A stretch of DNA of 64,000 nt from Augochlora pura (GCF_028453695.1 NC_135772.1:14260001-14324000), one strand, 5' to 3'. Shown: positions 1 to 11,948, numbered from the stretch's first letter. The notes: generated from the letters alone by a model not told the origin. Made by a program: numbers and translations.

Positions 1-28
1 CAATTCTAATTCCGCTTGCGTGTCAGTG
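1..28 (-). CDS. MTHFD1: MTHFD1 exon 10, truncated by the window edge
   Basis: Acceptor CGTTTCAG at 36-29 opens an exon that completes A772 and encodes TDTQAELEL, matching the family's TDTxxEL segment. It runs off position 1. Confidence 0.88.
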
Positions 29-3000
29 CTGAAACGATCGTTATACAATGATTTACTGCTCAGCACACTCTTGAAAGGGTGAATTTTAGAGAAACTTACG
101 CATGGACGTTAATTGCCACAATAACTGGCACACCAAATTTAATTCCATTACTGATATGCTTCTGCAGATTTGGCAGACCCTTCCTAACTAATTCAAGATT
201 TTCTTCGGTATATTCCTTTTTCAAGGTAGCACCCGTAGTTACTGGGGGTCCACCACCATGCATTTTCAATGCTCTAACGGTTGCAACAAGCACAACCGCA
301 TTTGGTATGTGTCCAGATGTTCGGCACTTGATATTGAAGAACTTCTCCATACCGATGTCAGAACCGAATCCAGCTTCTGTTACCACGATACCTTCCGGTC
401 CGACTAATTTCAACGCAATTGCATCCGCGATAATCGAGGAACAGCCATGAGCGATGTTCGCAAACGGTCCAGCATGGACCATCACCGGAGTTCCTTCCAA
501 AGATTGCATTAGCGTCGGCTCGATGGCATCTTTTAACAGAATTGCCATCGCTCCAGTCATACCCTACAAACAGGAATATAATCCTTACAAATCAATGGGA
601 TAATAATTCTATGATTAGAATCGTAATTCTACTAACGAAGTCCTCTGCAGTCAAGGGTTCTCCACTTTTGTTAAATGCTACCACCATGTTGCCGAGTCTT
701 TCCTTCATATCATCGACACTGGTGGAGAGTGCGAGTATAGCCATTATCTCGGAACCGACGGATATAGTGAAAGATGTTTCACGCATTTTTCCTTTCTCGG
801 TTGGACTTTGACCGATAGTGATTTTACGCAAGAATCGATCATTCATGTCGATCACTAAAATATATAACTGTTAGTCTGACTTTTTATTTTCACGAATAGA
901 TTCCGTGAATATTTTAGCTGAAACACCTCTAGTGAAAGGAATGTTCTTCGGATCGATGTCTAATTTTCCAAACTTCTTAATTTCGTCCTCCGTTAAGCTG
1001 TTAGGATCGGTCTTTGCGATACCAAGTTTTTGTAAGCGCCGCAGTTGAATGTTCGAAAACTTCCTTACGCCTTTGATCGTTGGCACAAGTCGGTCGTACA
1101 GAACTTTATCGGATTGAGTGGATTCATGGAAGTATCGGGCATCGATCTGCGCCGCCATCAGATTATTAGCTGCGGTCACAGCATGGATATCTCCGGTTAA
1201 GTGCAAGTTGAATTCCTCCATCGGAATGACCTAAAAATATCGTAATACTTTCGTTTACGTATTATAACATAGAATTGAGAGAATTGACGAACCTGCGAGT
1301 ATCCACCGCCCGCAGCTCCTCCTTTCACACCAAAAGTGGGACCTTGGCTCGGTTGCCTCAAGGTGACAAACGAGTTCTTTCCCTTGTGCGCAGTTAAAGC
1401 TTGCACCAAACCCAACGACGTGGTGCTTTTGCCTTCTCCGAAAGGTGTCGGCGTGATACCAGCAACTACTACTAATTTCCCATTCGGTTGGTTCTTCAGT
1501 CTTTTCAACACGTTCAGACTAATCTTCGCCTTTTTGCTTCCGTAAGGGCTGATCTCGTTCGGCAATAGTTCAATTTCTTCCGCTAAAACTGTAATCGGCT
1601 TCGGCTCTTGACTTCTTGAGATCATTATATCACTGGGAACCGGTGTTTTTGGACTGATCGTCAGAACGTTTAGTTTCCATTTAGTGTCCAGGATTCTGGT
1701 TGCAGATCTTTGAGCCGACACGACTGTGTTTTTCATCAACATGGCTACGGTCATCGGGCCAACTCCTCCAGGCACCGGTGTAATATACGATGCTACTTTC
1801 GCGGCTTCTTCGTAAGCAACGTCTCCTACTAATCGCTGTCCGCACTTCTTTGATGGGTCTGCAATGGTTTCATATGTTTCAATATTCACTCTGAGTTAAA
1901 TATATTTACTTGATCACTTTATCCGTCGGTGGTAATTTAATCCACGTATGGTGTATTGTCTGGCAGCAATCGATTGTACAGCGGACTCAGGGTCCAATTG
2001 GACCCATACGGCAAATATACTTTAGGAAGGGGATAATTCGAGACGTCTAGCTACGTTTGATTGTTTACAAATATGGGTTCGAATAGAACTCAAGTTCGCC
2101 CGACGAGGATTAATATATTTAGATCTTGAAGTCGTAAATCAGTTTTTTGTGGTATTCACAGTAAATTCAATCTTCTGGTATTTGAAAGAAAATTGTTTAA
2201 ATGTTCATTAAACGGTCTGATATAATAATATATGTATATTACTCCGTATTACAGCAGTCTCCTAAACCCAATACTGATACCATGGGCGTCTTTTTTTAAT
2301 AACGATACCAATTTCATTCATACACTAATAAATTGTCCCGAATAGCATAGTTTAATTATTTATCTTCATATTGTTATTTAAGTGAAAATTATTAAGATTA
2401 TTTTAGATACGACATAGTTATTTAAAAACTTATATTTACCTGGAATAGAATTTATTCCGCAATCGATTACGACTGCACCTGGTTTAATCCAGCTTCCTTT
2501 GACCATCTCAGGCTGACCTATGGCAACCACTAAGATATCAGCTTGTGAGACCTATAATCAAAATCGGTGACTGTTATAGCCGCATTTATCAAAAAATCAC
2601 TCGGAAAGTATTGTTTGCTACTTACAACTTCGGGAAGGTTCTTCGTTCTCGAGTGACATACTGTTACAGTGGCATTTTGCCATTTCAGCAATTCGGCTAC
2701 CGGAGTACCAACGATCTTGCTTCTGCCTAAAACTACGGCTCTGGCACCAGAAATTGGTATGTTGCTCCTGGAACGTATTATTAACCAATTAGCTATGTGC
2801 ATAATAAATAAAATTACAGGAACGAATGAAAACACTTTTGTTAAACACACTTTTTGATAAGTTCTATGCATCCGTGCGGAGTGCATGGTAGAAATCCTGT
2901 CATATCACCAATGGCGACCCTTCCTTCATTGATTGTGTTCAATCTGAAAGAAACGCAGTTTCAAATATTACTGTTCATTAAAAAAATTAGAGATTTAAAT

Positions 3001-4649
3001 TTTTTCATTCTGGTTTTAACTATGATATTGCGACTACGAGTGACGTAATCACACGTACATAATAAATGATCGCTATTGCAAATATTGAATCTAGAAACTC
3101 GTGACGTGATTATCTGAGCATGTTACGAAACATTCTTTTTATCTGTAATATGCAGGAAGATTTAAATTATTGCCATATTCGTTATATTGCTTAGTGCATT
3201 CAATCACGGAATTTTTAAAGCGTTGTACGTTTTTCTTGTAAAACATTACCATATATCCAGAATAATTTGGTTGTAATATTTTATTGTAGGTACTATTTGC
3301 AAATGGTATAGAATAAATGTAATTATTAAAAACAATCGTGCAAATTTACCCATCCACATCTTTCGCAGGCGAGACTAAGTCAGTAATCATATGGCTGTCG
3401 ATTTTGTTCACAGTGTCTAGAGGCATTTGCACGATGATTCCGTGAACGTTCGGGTCATTGTTCAATTCGTTTAGTTTGTTTACTAGTTCTCTTTCCGTCG
3501 TAGTTTTTGGAAGTTTCACGTGTTGCGCTGCGATACCGATATCATCTGCCGCTTTTATTTTCATTCTGATATAAACATTTGAATCTTCCCGGCCGCCAAC
3601 CTGCACGATAGCCAAACCGGGTGTGTAACCCGGCAATTTTTCTTTCAACAATGTTACATCCTGCTTTAGACTTTGACGGATCTCCCTGTGAATGAAAGAA
3701 AAATCGTTTCGATTGGATCACCAAGTATAATTTTATTACATTTAACGAAATAACAACGAATAAAATAGAAAAATTATCGACGATCCATTCTAATAATCGA
3801 TAAAAATATAAATTATATTTTATAGCTAATAATTAGACTGTAGATCTTTGTACATCACAGAAATTTTCTGTAAAAATATATATAAAAGTGTATTTCTTCT
3901 TTTAACAGCTTTAACAAAATGAAAATACGATATTATTCTAAGGTTTGTTGCAAGCTGTGTTGATCTTGCAGAAAGTACAATTTCTATTCGTCTGCATTGC
4001 CATTTGTATAATATACGTATTTAAAAACAGTTAATAACATGAAAAGTATATTTTCAAATCATATTTCCATTGTCTATGTTCTACGAAAATTCGAAATTCG
4101 CGGGTTTTCTACGGATTAACTCGTTTTGCGAGGGTAATGTAAATTAATCGATTCGCAAACTTGAACGATTTTATGTAGAGAGGTACGCATACGCAGTTAT
4201 GCATTCTACTGCAATAGATATCATTTTAAGATTACACAATTAAGAAATCGAGAGCAAGCATAACCTCACATTTAAAGCGTGCATGCTCTTATGGAGAACG
4301 TAAACGTTTTCGAGGATTTAAAACAATTTATCTGTAATTCGATTTTGAAGGTTAGGCCAGTGCAACGATCATTATCGATCCCTCTAAGTTGATAATCGAA
4401 TAGCAAATTCGAATATTAACTTAAAGGTATTTTAAAAAATTTCTGCTCGATTGTTGCGAGAAATCGATAGAAACATGTAAAACTGAATTTAAAAATGTAC
4501 GCTAGAAATACTAATAAACTTCAATAAAAAAGGAATTATTGTAGCACGCATAAGAAATTTGAATTTGTTGTGTCTATAGATGAAAAGAAAGCAACTTACT
4601 TTGCCAATTGGGTCCCGGACAAGACGACACCTCGCACGTCCGTCGACAT
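1..4649 (-). CDS. MTHFD1: C-1-tetrahydrofolate synthase, cytoplasmic (trifunctional), 5' ten exons; 3' end off the window
   Basis: This enzyme interconverts one-carbon units on tetrahydrofolate in the cytosol: NADP-dependent methylene-THF dehydrogenase, methenyl-THF cyclohydrolase and ATP-dependent formate-THF ligase. Spliced exons, in coding order, are 4649-4600, 3685-3350, 2943-2851, 2767-2626, 2551-2440, 1888-1293, 1230-927, 854-637, 563-100 and 28-1; every junction is GT-AG and keeps frame, giving residues 1-781. Visible family marks: YIRMK (Y55, K59), Q103 in VQMPLD, D128 in DVDG, NADP-site GRSKIVG (174-180), TPVPGGVGPMT (281-291), P-loop TPTPFGEGKST (390-400), GVKGGAAGGGY, EAGFGSDIGMEKFF and VATVRALKMHGG. 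The family is about 935 residues, so about 150 are missing beyond position 1. There is no mitochondrial presequence: only 17 residues precede the EIRQSLK helix. The Drosophila orthologue is pug. All catalytic residues looked for are present, so the gene appears functional. Confidence 0.97.
100..563 (-). CDS. MTHFD1: MTHFD1 exon 9 (formate-THF ligase signatures)
   Basis: Encodes residues 618-771 plus two bases of A772. Contains VHAGPFANIAHG, VTEAGFGSDIGMEKFFN and VATVRALKMHGGGP (a formate-THF ligase signature). Acceptor TTTGTAG, donor GC|GTAAGT. Confidence 0.97.
637..854 (-). CDS. MTHFD1: MTHFD1 exon 8 (formate-THF ligase)
   Basis: Encodes residues 546-617, with DRFLRKITIGQSPTEKG and SEIMAILALSTS, both conserved in formate-THF ligases. 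Acceptor TTTTAG, donor TTC|GTTAGT, a non-optimal donor supported by the frame-preserving junction EDF-GMTGAM. Confidence 0.95.
927..1230 (-). CDS. MTHFD1: MTHFD1 exon 7 (formate-THF ligase)
   Basis: Encodes residues 444-544 of the ligase domain: VIPMEEFNLHLTGDIHA followed by the helical subdomain ending LDIDPKNIPFTR. Acceptor TTTTTAG, donor G|GTGTTT. Confidence 0.96.
1293..1888 (-). CDS. MTHFD1: MTHFD1 exon 6 (interdomain linker and ligase P-loop)
   Basis: Encodes residues 246-443. It finishes the dehydrogenase domain (VGDVAYEEA, TPVPGGVGPMTVAML), then a linker of about 70 residues, and opens the formate-THF ligase domain with ITPTPFGEGKST (ATP binding) and GPTFGVKGGAAGGGYSQ. The acceptor is the second AG of CAGAG; using the first would shift the frame. 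The donor GTTCGT is weak but is the only one that preserves YSQ-VIPMEEFN. Confidence 0.96.
1889..2439 (-). other. MTHFD1 intron 5
   Basis: 551-bp AT-rich intron between exons 5 and 6. No coding frame or recognisable repeat seen. Confidence 0.9.
2440..2551 (-). CDS. MTHFD1: MTHFD1 exon 5
   Basis: Encodes residues 208-244 plus one base of codon 245. It includes DILVVAIGQPEMVKG and VIDCGINSIP, the end of the Rossmann half of the dehydrogenase domain. Acceptor ATTATAG, donor G|GTAAAT. Confidence 0.96.
2626..2767 (-). CDS. MTHFD1: MTHFD1 exon 4 (NADP-binding loop)
   Basis: Encodes residues 161-207. AVVLGRSKIVGTP is the family's NADP-binding signature, followed by LLKWQNATVTVCHSRT of the Rossmann fold. 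Acceptor TTCCAG, donor GTT|GTAAGT. Confidence 0.97.
2851..2943 (-). CDS. MTHFD1: MTHFD1 exon 3
   Basis: Encodes residues 130-159, completing the DVDG-LN junction, with the family segment FLPCTPHGCIELIK. Acceptor TTTCAG, donor AA|GTGTGT. Confidence 0.96.
2944..3349 (-). other. MTHFD1 intron 2
   Basis: 406-bp AT-rich intron between exons 2 and 3. Nothing recognised inside it. Confidence 0.9.
3350..3685 (-). CDS. MTHFD1: MTHFD1 exon 2 (dehydrogenase/cyclohydrolase active site)
   Basis: Encodes residues 18-128 plus two bases of G129. It carries the active-site residues known for the family: Y55 and K59 in YIRMK, Q103 in VQMPLD and D128 in KDVDG. Acceptor TTCACAG, donor GG|GTAAAT. Confidence 0.97.
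3686..4599 (-). other. MTHFD1 intron 1
   Basis: 914-bp intron directly after the 17-codon first exon; the longest intron seen in this gene. AT-rich with scattered TCGAT-type words. A long first intron may carry regulatory sites, but I see no identifiable motif cluster. Confidence 0.85.
4600..4649 (-). CDS. MTHFD1: MTHFD1 exon 1 (start codon)
   Basis: Encodes residues 1-16 and two bases of K17 (begins MSTDVRGVVLSG). The ATG at 4649-4647 is chosen because it is the first in frame after an in-frame TAG at 4703-4701, and because the donor AA|GTAAGT joins exactly to the exon 2 acceptor. The start context is weak for an insect. The short N-terminus fits a cytosolic enzyme. Confidence 0.9.
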
Positions 4650-4917
4650 AATTCTCGTGAAAAATCTAAAATCACAGAAGAACTCACTGTCGTTTGAGAT
4701 CTATTTTGCTTGTCAATGTAAACTGTTGCAATCGATCATAGGAGCGTGTAAACAGAAAAATGCGAACACACGTGGCGCAGAAATATACCGGAAGACTGTC
4801 GATGCTAAAATGAATGGAGTTAGTGTAGGCTACCGGTTTATTGGCGATCACTATAGCCGCGGTAACATGTGTATGTATGTATTTGTAGAGATATCACTGT
4901 GTGGGTCATTTACATAG
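4650..4917 (-). promoter_or_regulatory. presumed 5' UTR and promoter of MTHFD1
   Basis: Sequence directly upstream of the start codon. An in-frame TAG at 4703-4701 closes the frame. No clear TATA box or initiator is recognised, so the transcription start is not placed. The open frame on the opposite strand here overlaps exon 1 and is taken as a shadow. Confidence 0.4.
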
Positions 4918-7560
4918 AGGAAAGTGATGCGAATGCTAGTGAAACGCGTAAAATATGTACTCCAATTACGTTCTTTGATTTCTTTCGGCAGCTTTTGTAT
5001 CACAGTGGTTCTCAATTTATTGAATACTGATAATTTATAAATTATTAAGCGTGCATTTTATACTTCGTTGTTGAGTAGTAGATTAACAGCTTTCTACGTT
5101 AATAATGACTTAATATTTACACTTTTTTTTATTGATTTCCTATTTTTGTTTATTTTTTATTCGTATTTATTTTGTATATCGCAATTACATTTGCGATTAC
5201 GATTATATTTATAATTGCAATTATAAATTTTATGATTTCTGCACGGATTCTTGATTTATTTCTTCACATTTATGCTTCAAAGCGATTAAACAAACAATAG
5301 TACAAATTGAAAATTTGTTTTTCAGAAAATAATAATTAGTGCGAGGAATATTAACGAAAATAATCGTCTTACTTATAAACTTGCGGTAATCGTGTCATGT
5401 GGTTGTTCGTTCCAGCTATTCCTTAGTTACTACTAATCATAAAAGCAATCTTCACGGGGGGCAAGAAATTATAGCTGTTTTTCATGTGTTGAAATCCAAA
5501 CCGATAACCATTGACATGAAAAGTGTTATTGTCGGTTATCTTAAATTTCTAAATCACAGACCTTATTTGAATGATAGACCGTATTGTCGGGACAAATAAT
5601 TCAATTACAGCACTATTTATATTGTCGTTTTATAAAGTAATATCGTGAAAATATCGTTATCCATTGCAGAAAAATAAATTATTGAAGTGAAATCAATAAT
5701 TAGAGAATAAAACAGAAATTAGTTTTTTATTGTTACAGTGCTTTACTGAAATAGAGTAATATTTAGCTAAATATTAATTATTTCTTATTACTTATTATTA
5801 AGTTTCAGCCACTACAGATCTTCCTTTTACATTCCATTTTTTAGGTTCGCTTAAAGCCTTCCTAACTGCATAAAAATCTGGAATGTACAATATGAAAAAC
5901 CGTCATATTAAATTTAACAAGCTTTAGAATAGTTTCAATATTATGCAAAATATGCGATACATAATTTCAGTATACATATTAAACATCTGCTTTGTTCTGC
6001 ATAAGAGAAACACGATGGAGAGTTGTTGACTGCTAATTGCGAATTTAACCTAATCATGGTCCATTGATAACTGAATAATTTACCGAATCTTATCATGCGC
6101 GTCAGTATATCGCAATAAGCCTTATAATAGAACTCTCGAAATAATTAGGGGATTTCCTAGCTAAATGATGTAACGTATATTTCGGTTATGAAAAGCGCAG
6201 TCGCAATAACCAGACTATAATTTCGCGAACGAAACTTCGTTCGTATTCTTCGCATTATTTAATAACTATTTATAGACAAAGGCGATCAATAATATTATTA
6301 TATAAATATTAATTTAAGAATTCTCTCCGGATTTACAAATGATTTGCAATTTACGTTCAACATTTTTCTTGAAATTATTTTTGATTCAAATATTTTCCGT
6401 CTTATCTGTGTTTACGTAATGCCGCATTACTTCGTCGAGCGATAAATACAATCATAAAGATTACTTGTTTACTAAATAGCCTCTGACAACACACAGATTG
6501 CATTTTGTTTGTATCCGAGCTGAAGAAAAATATTGCTGACACTGTAGGAATAAAGGCGGATGAATACTTAATATACAACGGTGCACAAATTTTATATATA
6601 ATAGACAATAGATATATATATTTATATAAACAATAATATAAGGATACACAACAACGATAACCATATTAACGAGTAAACAAAAGAAAGTAACTATAGCTAA
6701 ACAACAATAATAAGTATTCTAAATAATTTTAGAATAAAATAATTTTAAATTTTAGAATAAAAGACTTTCCGGATTGCTAAGGAGATGGGAACTTCCTCTC
6801 TAGCAAGCCAAGAGAAGAATTAGCTCCAAGTAAAATAATTTAGAAAAATCGGGGTAAAGTCCTGTGATGACTTTCAAGCAACCAGGCCCAGGATCTGAAC
6901 TTTCTCACTTTTATGACCGACCTTTGACCCGGGTGCCTACGGCACGCGCTTTGGAAAGTTAGAATTTCCGCGTCCGAAAATTCCTCCCTTCCCACGTTGC
7001 AAGTCCGCTATAACATTTTAAGAATATCGGATTCTATAAAATACAAAACGCTATAATTAAAAAAAAATATTTGAGAAACGGTATCAGCCATTTTGGAGAA
7101 AAAATCTGGAACAGTAAATAACAATTCGTGGAATACGTAGACACATGCTTGCGTCAGCCTGAAGATGGTTTACTTCGTAGAAAACGAACCCAGTGAATAG
7201 TTTCACCTGTAGATCTCCTTTGGAAATTCCTGGAGCATTCGGCAAAAACAACTTGCTTTCCTAATTCTATTCTGCGTCGACAGACTCGCGACTCGATAAA
7301 CCGACCTAATTTACTGTCGACCACACCCCATAACAAAGCAAAAACTACATCTAAGCCCCTTGATGTCACGGCATTTAATCCCTGCTATCAAACCAGAGTC
7401 TGTATACAATAATGAATCTGCTTTGATATGTCGAATCTGACAGGTCGACATTACTTTACTTGGTATCGGGGGGCTCATCATCTGGTAATACCAATTTTTC
7501 TGTAGGTGGAGGCGTAAAGGACATATGAATGTCAATTCTGTTTTTTTTAAATGGAACAGT
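4918..7560. other. AT-rich intergenic region, no gene recognised
   Basis: About 2.6 kb upstream of MTHFD1. It contains a 22-bp palindrome at 5207-5228, repeats of ATTTTAGAATAAAA near 6728-6762, and a slightly more GC-rich, possibly repeat-derived patch at 6780-7010. Open frames are short and not protein-like, apart from the small frame noted in the findings at 7456-7572. Confidence 0.5.
5207..5228. repeat. perfect 22-bp AT palindrome
   Basis: The 11 bases ATTTATAATTG are followed at once by their exact reverse complement. It lies in a tract of near repeats of GCAATTA and GATTA. Cruciform potential only; no function inferred. Confidence 0.75.
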
Positions 7561-7806
7561 AAGTATCTTTATTTATATTCTGATCGAGTGTTTCAAGACG
7601 AATACAATGACCTATTATGAAAGTCATTCAAGGTCACCTAAAGTCAACTGCAATAGAAAATAAATTGTTTCAGAGTACTTTTCGAATATTTGTGTATCAC
7701 GTGTGCGTATCACGTGACACGGTTCACAAAAGGTAAACAAACATTCACAATCACATTGTATGCTTATCTATATCCTTAAACATTGGTAATTGAACTATCG
7801 ACTAAA

Positions 7807-8103
7807 ATGCTTTACACGATAGCAGAGAAAATAGAAATGGTTCTTATTTATGGTGAATGTCATAGAATTATGAGGGAAGCGGTACGTGTGTATGGTGAAA
7901 GATTTCCCGATCGTAACAGACCTTCACTTTCTGTGTTTACAAACATTGTAAAAAAGTTCCAAGAAACTGGAACTGTGGATAACAAAACACGTAATGTTGC
8001 CAAACGAGCAACTGATGATGGAAACATTTTCTCCTATCTTCAAAAACAAGCGAGATATTCAGGTGACCTGTTTAAAATGCCCCAACCTGTATACTATTGT
8101 TGA
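7807..8103 (+). pseudogene. transposon-derived helix-turn-helix (DUF4817-like) reading frame, fragment
   Basis: A 98-codon frame from the first ATG. The first 70 or so residues look like the DUF4817-type N-terminal DNA-binding module found in many insect transposon-derived proteins: YTIAEKIEMVLIYGE, AVRVYGERFPDRNRP, then FTNIVKKFQETGTV and a basic RNVAKRATDDGN. The motif order and the YGE, FPDR and KKFxETG words drive the call, from memory of the family. After RATDDGN the sequence no longer looks like the family and stops, and no catalytic (DDE-type) domain follows. AGGTCACCT at 7631-7639 and its reverse complement at 8061-8069 flank the frame and might be remnants of element ends. Probably a decayed copy; an exon of a domesticated gene is less likely. 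Confidence 0.65.
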
Positions 8104-11100
8104 TGATCTGGTTAGTGCCGATCGAACAGCTATGTATAATTTCATTAGTTTCTTGAAAGTAAATGCTTTCGGAAGATTAAATAAAAGTCGATTGATTTTT
8201 TGAAGGTTCTATGATAGAATATCCGCTTAACCCCATGTACTATGATGCACGTTCGAACATTCTGTATACAATTTAATAAATATGACTGTCTATCCTCTCT
8301 ATTAAATCGAAAAAAATTTGAATCCTCTGACATGAAAATTTGAAAATGAAGGTAAATAAAGACAATTAGGAAACAAAAATCCTCTGGTTGCATCAAGGAA
8401 ATTATTAAGGACGAAACAGTGTTAATCAACGCAGTTCTGAAAGAAATCGTAGCGCAATTGGTTAATAGAAATATATCAGATCATTCCTCGGGAAGACGTA
8501 GACGAGACGTCCGCAGGAAATATGCCGACAAGACGTAATTAAACTTAATAGGGGAACGGAGAAAACGGTAGGAGGAGGGTGAGTACGGAGCAGGAGTGTA
8601 AAGTTGTCCCGCGAGATAGACCGGTTTGTCCTGAACGATAGGGGAATCCAGAGTATCGGAGAGGTGGCCATGAATCGCGCTCCTTTGTGGGACTTACGCC
8701 TTTCTGTGAGCGCGGAAAGCCACGGAAGAGCAGGATCTTGGTTAATCTTACTAATCTTCGCCGGTTGCGCCGACCTCCGATGGCGAAACGGTACAATGGC
8801 CAGTCGAAAACCGCGGTCTAATGACATTACAGATCCCCCAATCAGCGCGAAGACCGGATAAAGGACGTATAACGTGCCACGCTCCGTTTCACCGAGCTGT
8901 TTCCAGCAGACGTAAAATCTTTTCAGGTCGTCCGGCGCCCTGAGAAACTCCGGCTTTTATGCGACTGTGAAATATATTTACCAAACAATATTATCCAGGC
9001 TTCTAACAGGATGTACTAATCTGACACACGAAATCCTCCTACGGAGCGAAGCTCCTCCTTGTTATACATTCTGAGATCTACCACGAACTTGATTCAATAC
9101 ATGATCAATTTACATTCGTCAAATTTATAGGCACACAAATCTATATAGATTTATCTACTATAGTATCTATAATCATGGTTAAAGTATAGCAAGTCTCTTG
9201 GGATAGAACGGGCAAACGCGAAATCAAGGAGATCGCTTAACACATCGTTCAGCAGTGGTCGTTTGAGAATTTCGACGAAGTGACTCCCAGTTTAGGATTT
9301 ATAACTTCGATGTCAGCAAAATGTATCGTCTTATCGAAAAATTTGAAACACGGAAGAACGATTACGACGCGGACAGTGTTCGTATAATTTTGTAAACGAA
9401 AATAGCGATTTAATGCGGCGCACATTAGTAACAATAATTCATTGTCGCATTCAATAATTTATCTTCCGCTGACGGCGGGAATTGACAAAACAATTAATAC
9501 CGCGGCAGTAAATGGACTTCATAAAATATGCATAAAGTAGTTAGTTTCATTACAGTTTATTGCAGGTAGAAACGTAATTAAAATATACATGTTTAATAAT
9601 ATAATGACCACAGTCGCAACGATATTAGTCAGTGGAAATTCTATTTGTATGAAAACCCATTATAATTATTCCACTAAAGAGAGTACGCATTAAGCTAGGA
9701 ACTCTCGCGTGATCACTATTTTGTTGTTGATTCGAAAGCGCTCTTTTCTTGGTTTGAAAGATTTCCCAAGTTTTCTCGTTCGCGATTACTGTGCTGGTAC
9801 TAAAAAGCATTGTTCCCTGTCTTTGATAAATTTTCAGTTTATAGGATCGATTTTCCAAGGTGGGCTAACTGAAGTAGTCAGGAGAAACACGAGTGTTCCG
9901 ATAATAGGGCACGCACTCGATCAAAGTACTAAATTAAATCTCTGCCGATTTATAGAATAAGCAGCGTTGTGCGCGGGTATCGATCCATTCACGGAATTCG
10001 GGAGGTACCGATAATCGAGGAACTGTACTTGAAACGTACGTAAACGTTCAAATTGTTGACTGTTTAAGCACACTTGCAGCGTGCCTCCCGAAGGACTTGC
10101 GACCCCACGCAAGTCTCGAATCTCGCGGGTCTTCGCAGCTTAAGGTTAATTAATATTAGACCAAACAGTAACGTGGACGAAGATCACGGGGAAATTGGCG
10201 GTCACCGTGAAATTGCCGGATCAATGTAGCCGTTGCCGTGCGTAATTCCTCGAGGACGTACATTTCCATCGACTTCGTGATTCAAGTGGTCGATCTTCCA
10301 CGAAGTTTCGACCGTCGCGGCCGTCCAGACGCCCACGCTTTCGTTCGTTTCTTCGCTCCCTTCCCGCTCGAGCCATTTCCCCATCCGATACATTTCTGCA
10401 ACTCAATCTCGATTCGCAAGATACGCCGCCGGCAATCTTACGTTGAATCAATATCACCCTGACTTACACTGGCCCTTCGCGTACCCTTTTGCACGCAACC
10501 AGTTTGGCATTCTCGAAGTGGTAGCTCTTCGAAGTTCCCCGTTACGGGCAGCTGAAAACAGTGGTCCAAACGCTACCCCAAATTCGACATCAAATTGAGA
10601 AAGGATCATGCTTCCACTTTTATTGGAATAATTATAATATTCTCGTCGTTCTGTCAGAAGTATTTCAGTACTTTAGACTGCCGATTTTTATGAAAAATTA
10701 AAACCGTTAAAGTTAATTACCAGAATCATAAGATAGCTTTTTATCTTCAATATTTTTAAATTTTACCTTTGGTGTAACATTTGCTGAGAAGCAACGGCCG
10801 TTTCTTATGAGCACCGTGTAGGAAATTTTTGCGTACTTTGTTTCGCAGCAAAACGTTTTTCAACCACTTGTTCAGGAACTGCGTTTTAAGATTCGCGTAA
10901 CAGGTTCCGGTTAGCCAGTTGTGCCGAAGGGGTGACTTGAATGCCATTGCCGAAACCGGAATAAATTTGAACTCGCGTGACAACATCGCGAAGCAAGATG
11001 AACGGGGTACGATGCTCTTCTTCTCTCGATCCCCACTATTATTCCAATTCTTCCAAAGTACGAAAGAGACGTAACATTTTGAGCTTCCGAGCCGAACCAT

Positions 11101-11948
11101 ACGAAACTCAGAGAAATCTGATATCATTTTCTCCAGAAAGAGGATCGTGCGTCGACCCTACAATCTAAAGTAAAACGTCTGTCAAGAATCCAATGGTACA
11201 TTAAAAATATGAAGTGAAGAAAATTCACACGAAGCGAGCAAAAGACCGTCGAGTCTACCTTGGAAACGTCTTCGTTTCGTTTTCTTTCCGAGCTGCCCGT
11301 CGATTATTTCCGGCGTTCGGACCCCCCGTGTACATAGAGCCCGAATCAGTGTGTTCAAGTCTGAATGAAGGGTGCTGCCTCGTGGAGACGGGGGTGAGTT
11401 TCGTAGCCCCGTCGTGGAATAGGTACGTACAGATTCCAACTACTGCGGATAGTTAAGCTTAAGGGTTCTACGGAGAAACTAGCCTTGGGGGCGACTGCAG
11501 CCACGGATGATCAGGGCCGAAGTAAACTGCGGGGTGCAAGAAGGGAGGGGGCGGGGTCGAAGGAAAGGGGCTGGATTGGGTGCTATAGGGTGGAAGATTT
11601 CTCCATCTCGGATAGCAAAGCAACTTGGACCGCAAATTCCTTTACGCGGTACAGCGCGGAGTGCATCCACGGCTACGCTCAAGGAATCGACTCGATTTCG
11701 TTAATAGGTCGCGTCCAACTTGGCCTGCGGATTTTATTCGTCGAACTCCAGCCGGCTTTCGAAAGCGGACACTTGTAATTCGGCTCTGGGTAATTGGGGG
11801 ATACCGGCAATGAGAGCTGCAATGCACGTCTGGCGCTTCGCGAGAACTCGGGAGCCGCTTCTTCGTCTGAAAATAGGGAATATATTTAGCGTAATGTATA
11901 AGATTAACACGGTTGCTCATGTACGTTTTTTATGTTAACAAAATCTAA
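8104..11948. other. intergenic region, no gene recognised
   Basis: Mixed composition with moderately GC-rich patches at 8480-8960, 10090-10560 and 11220-11800. Open frames on both strands, up to about 123 codons, lack recognisable domains and overlap each other. Small hairpins are present, for example GGAGC-GAA-GCTCC near 9042. Nothing else supported. Confidence 0.4.
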
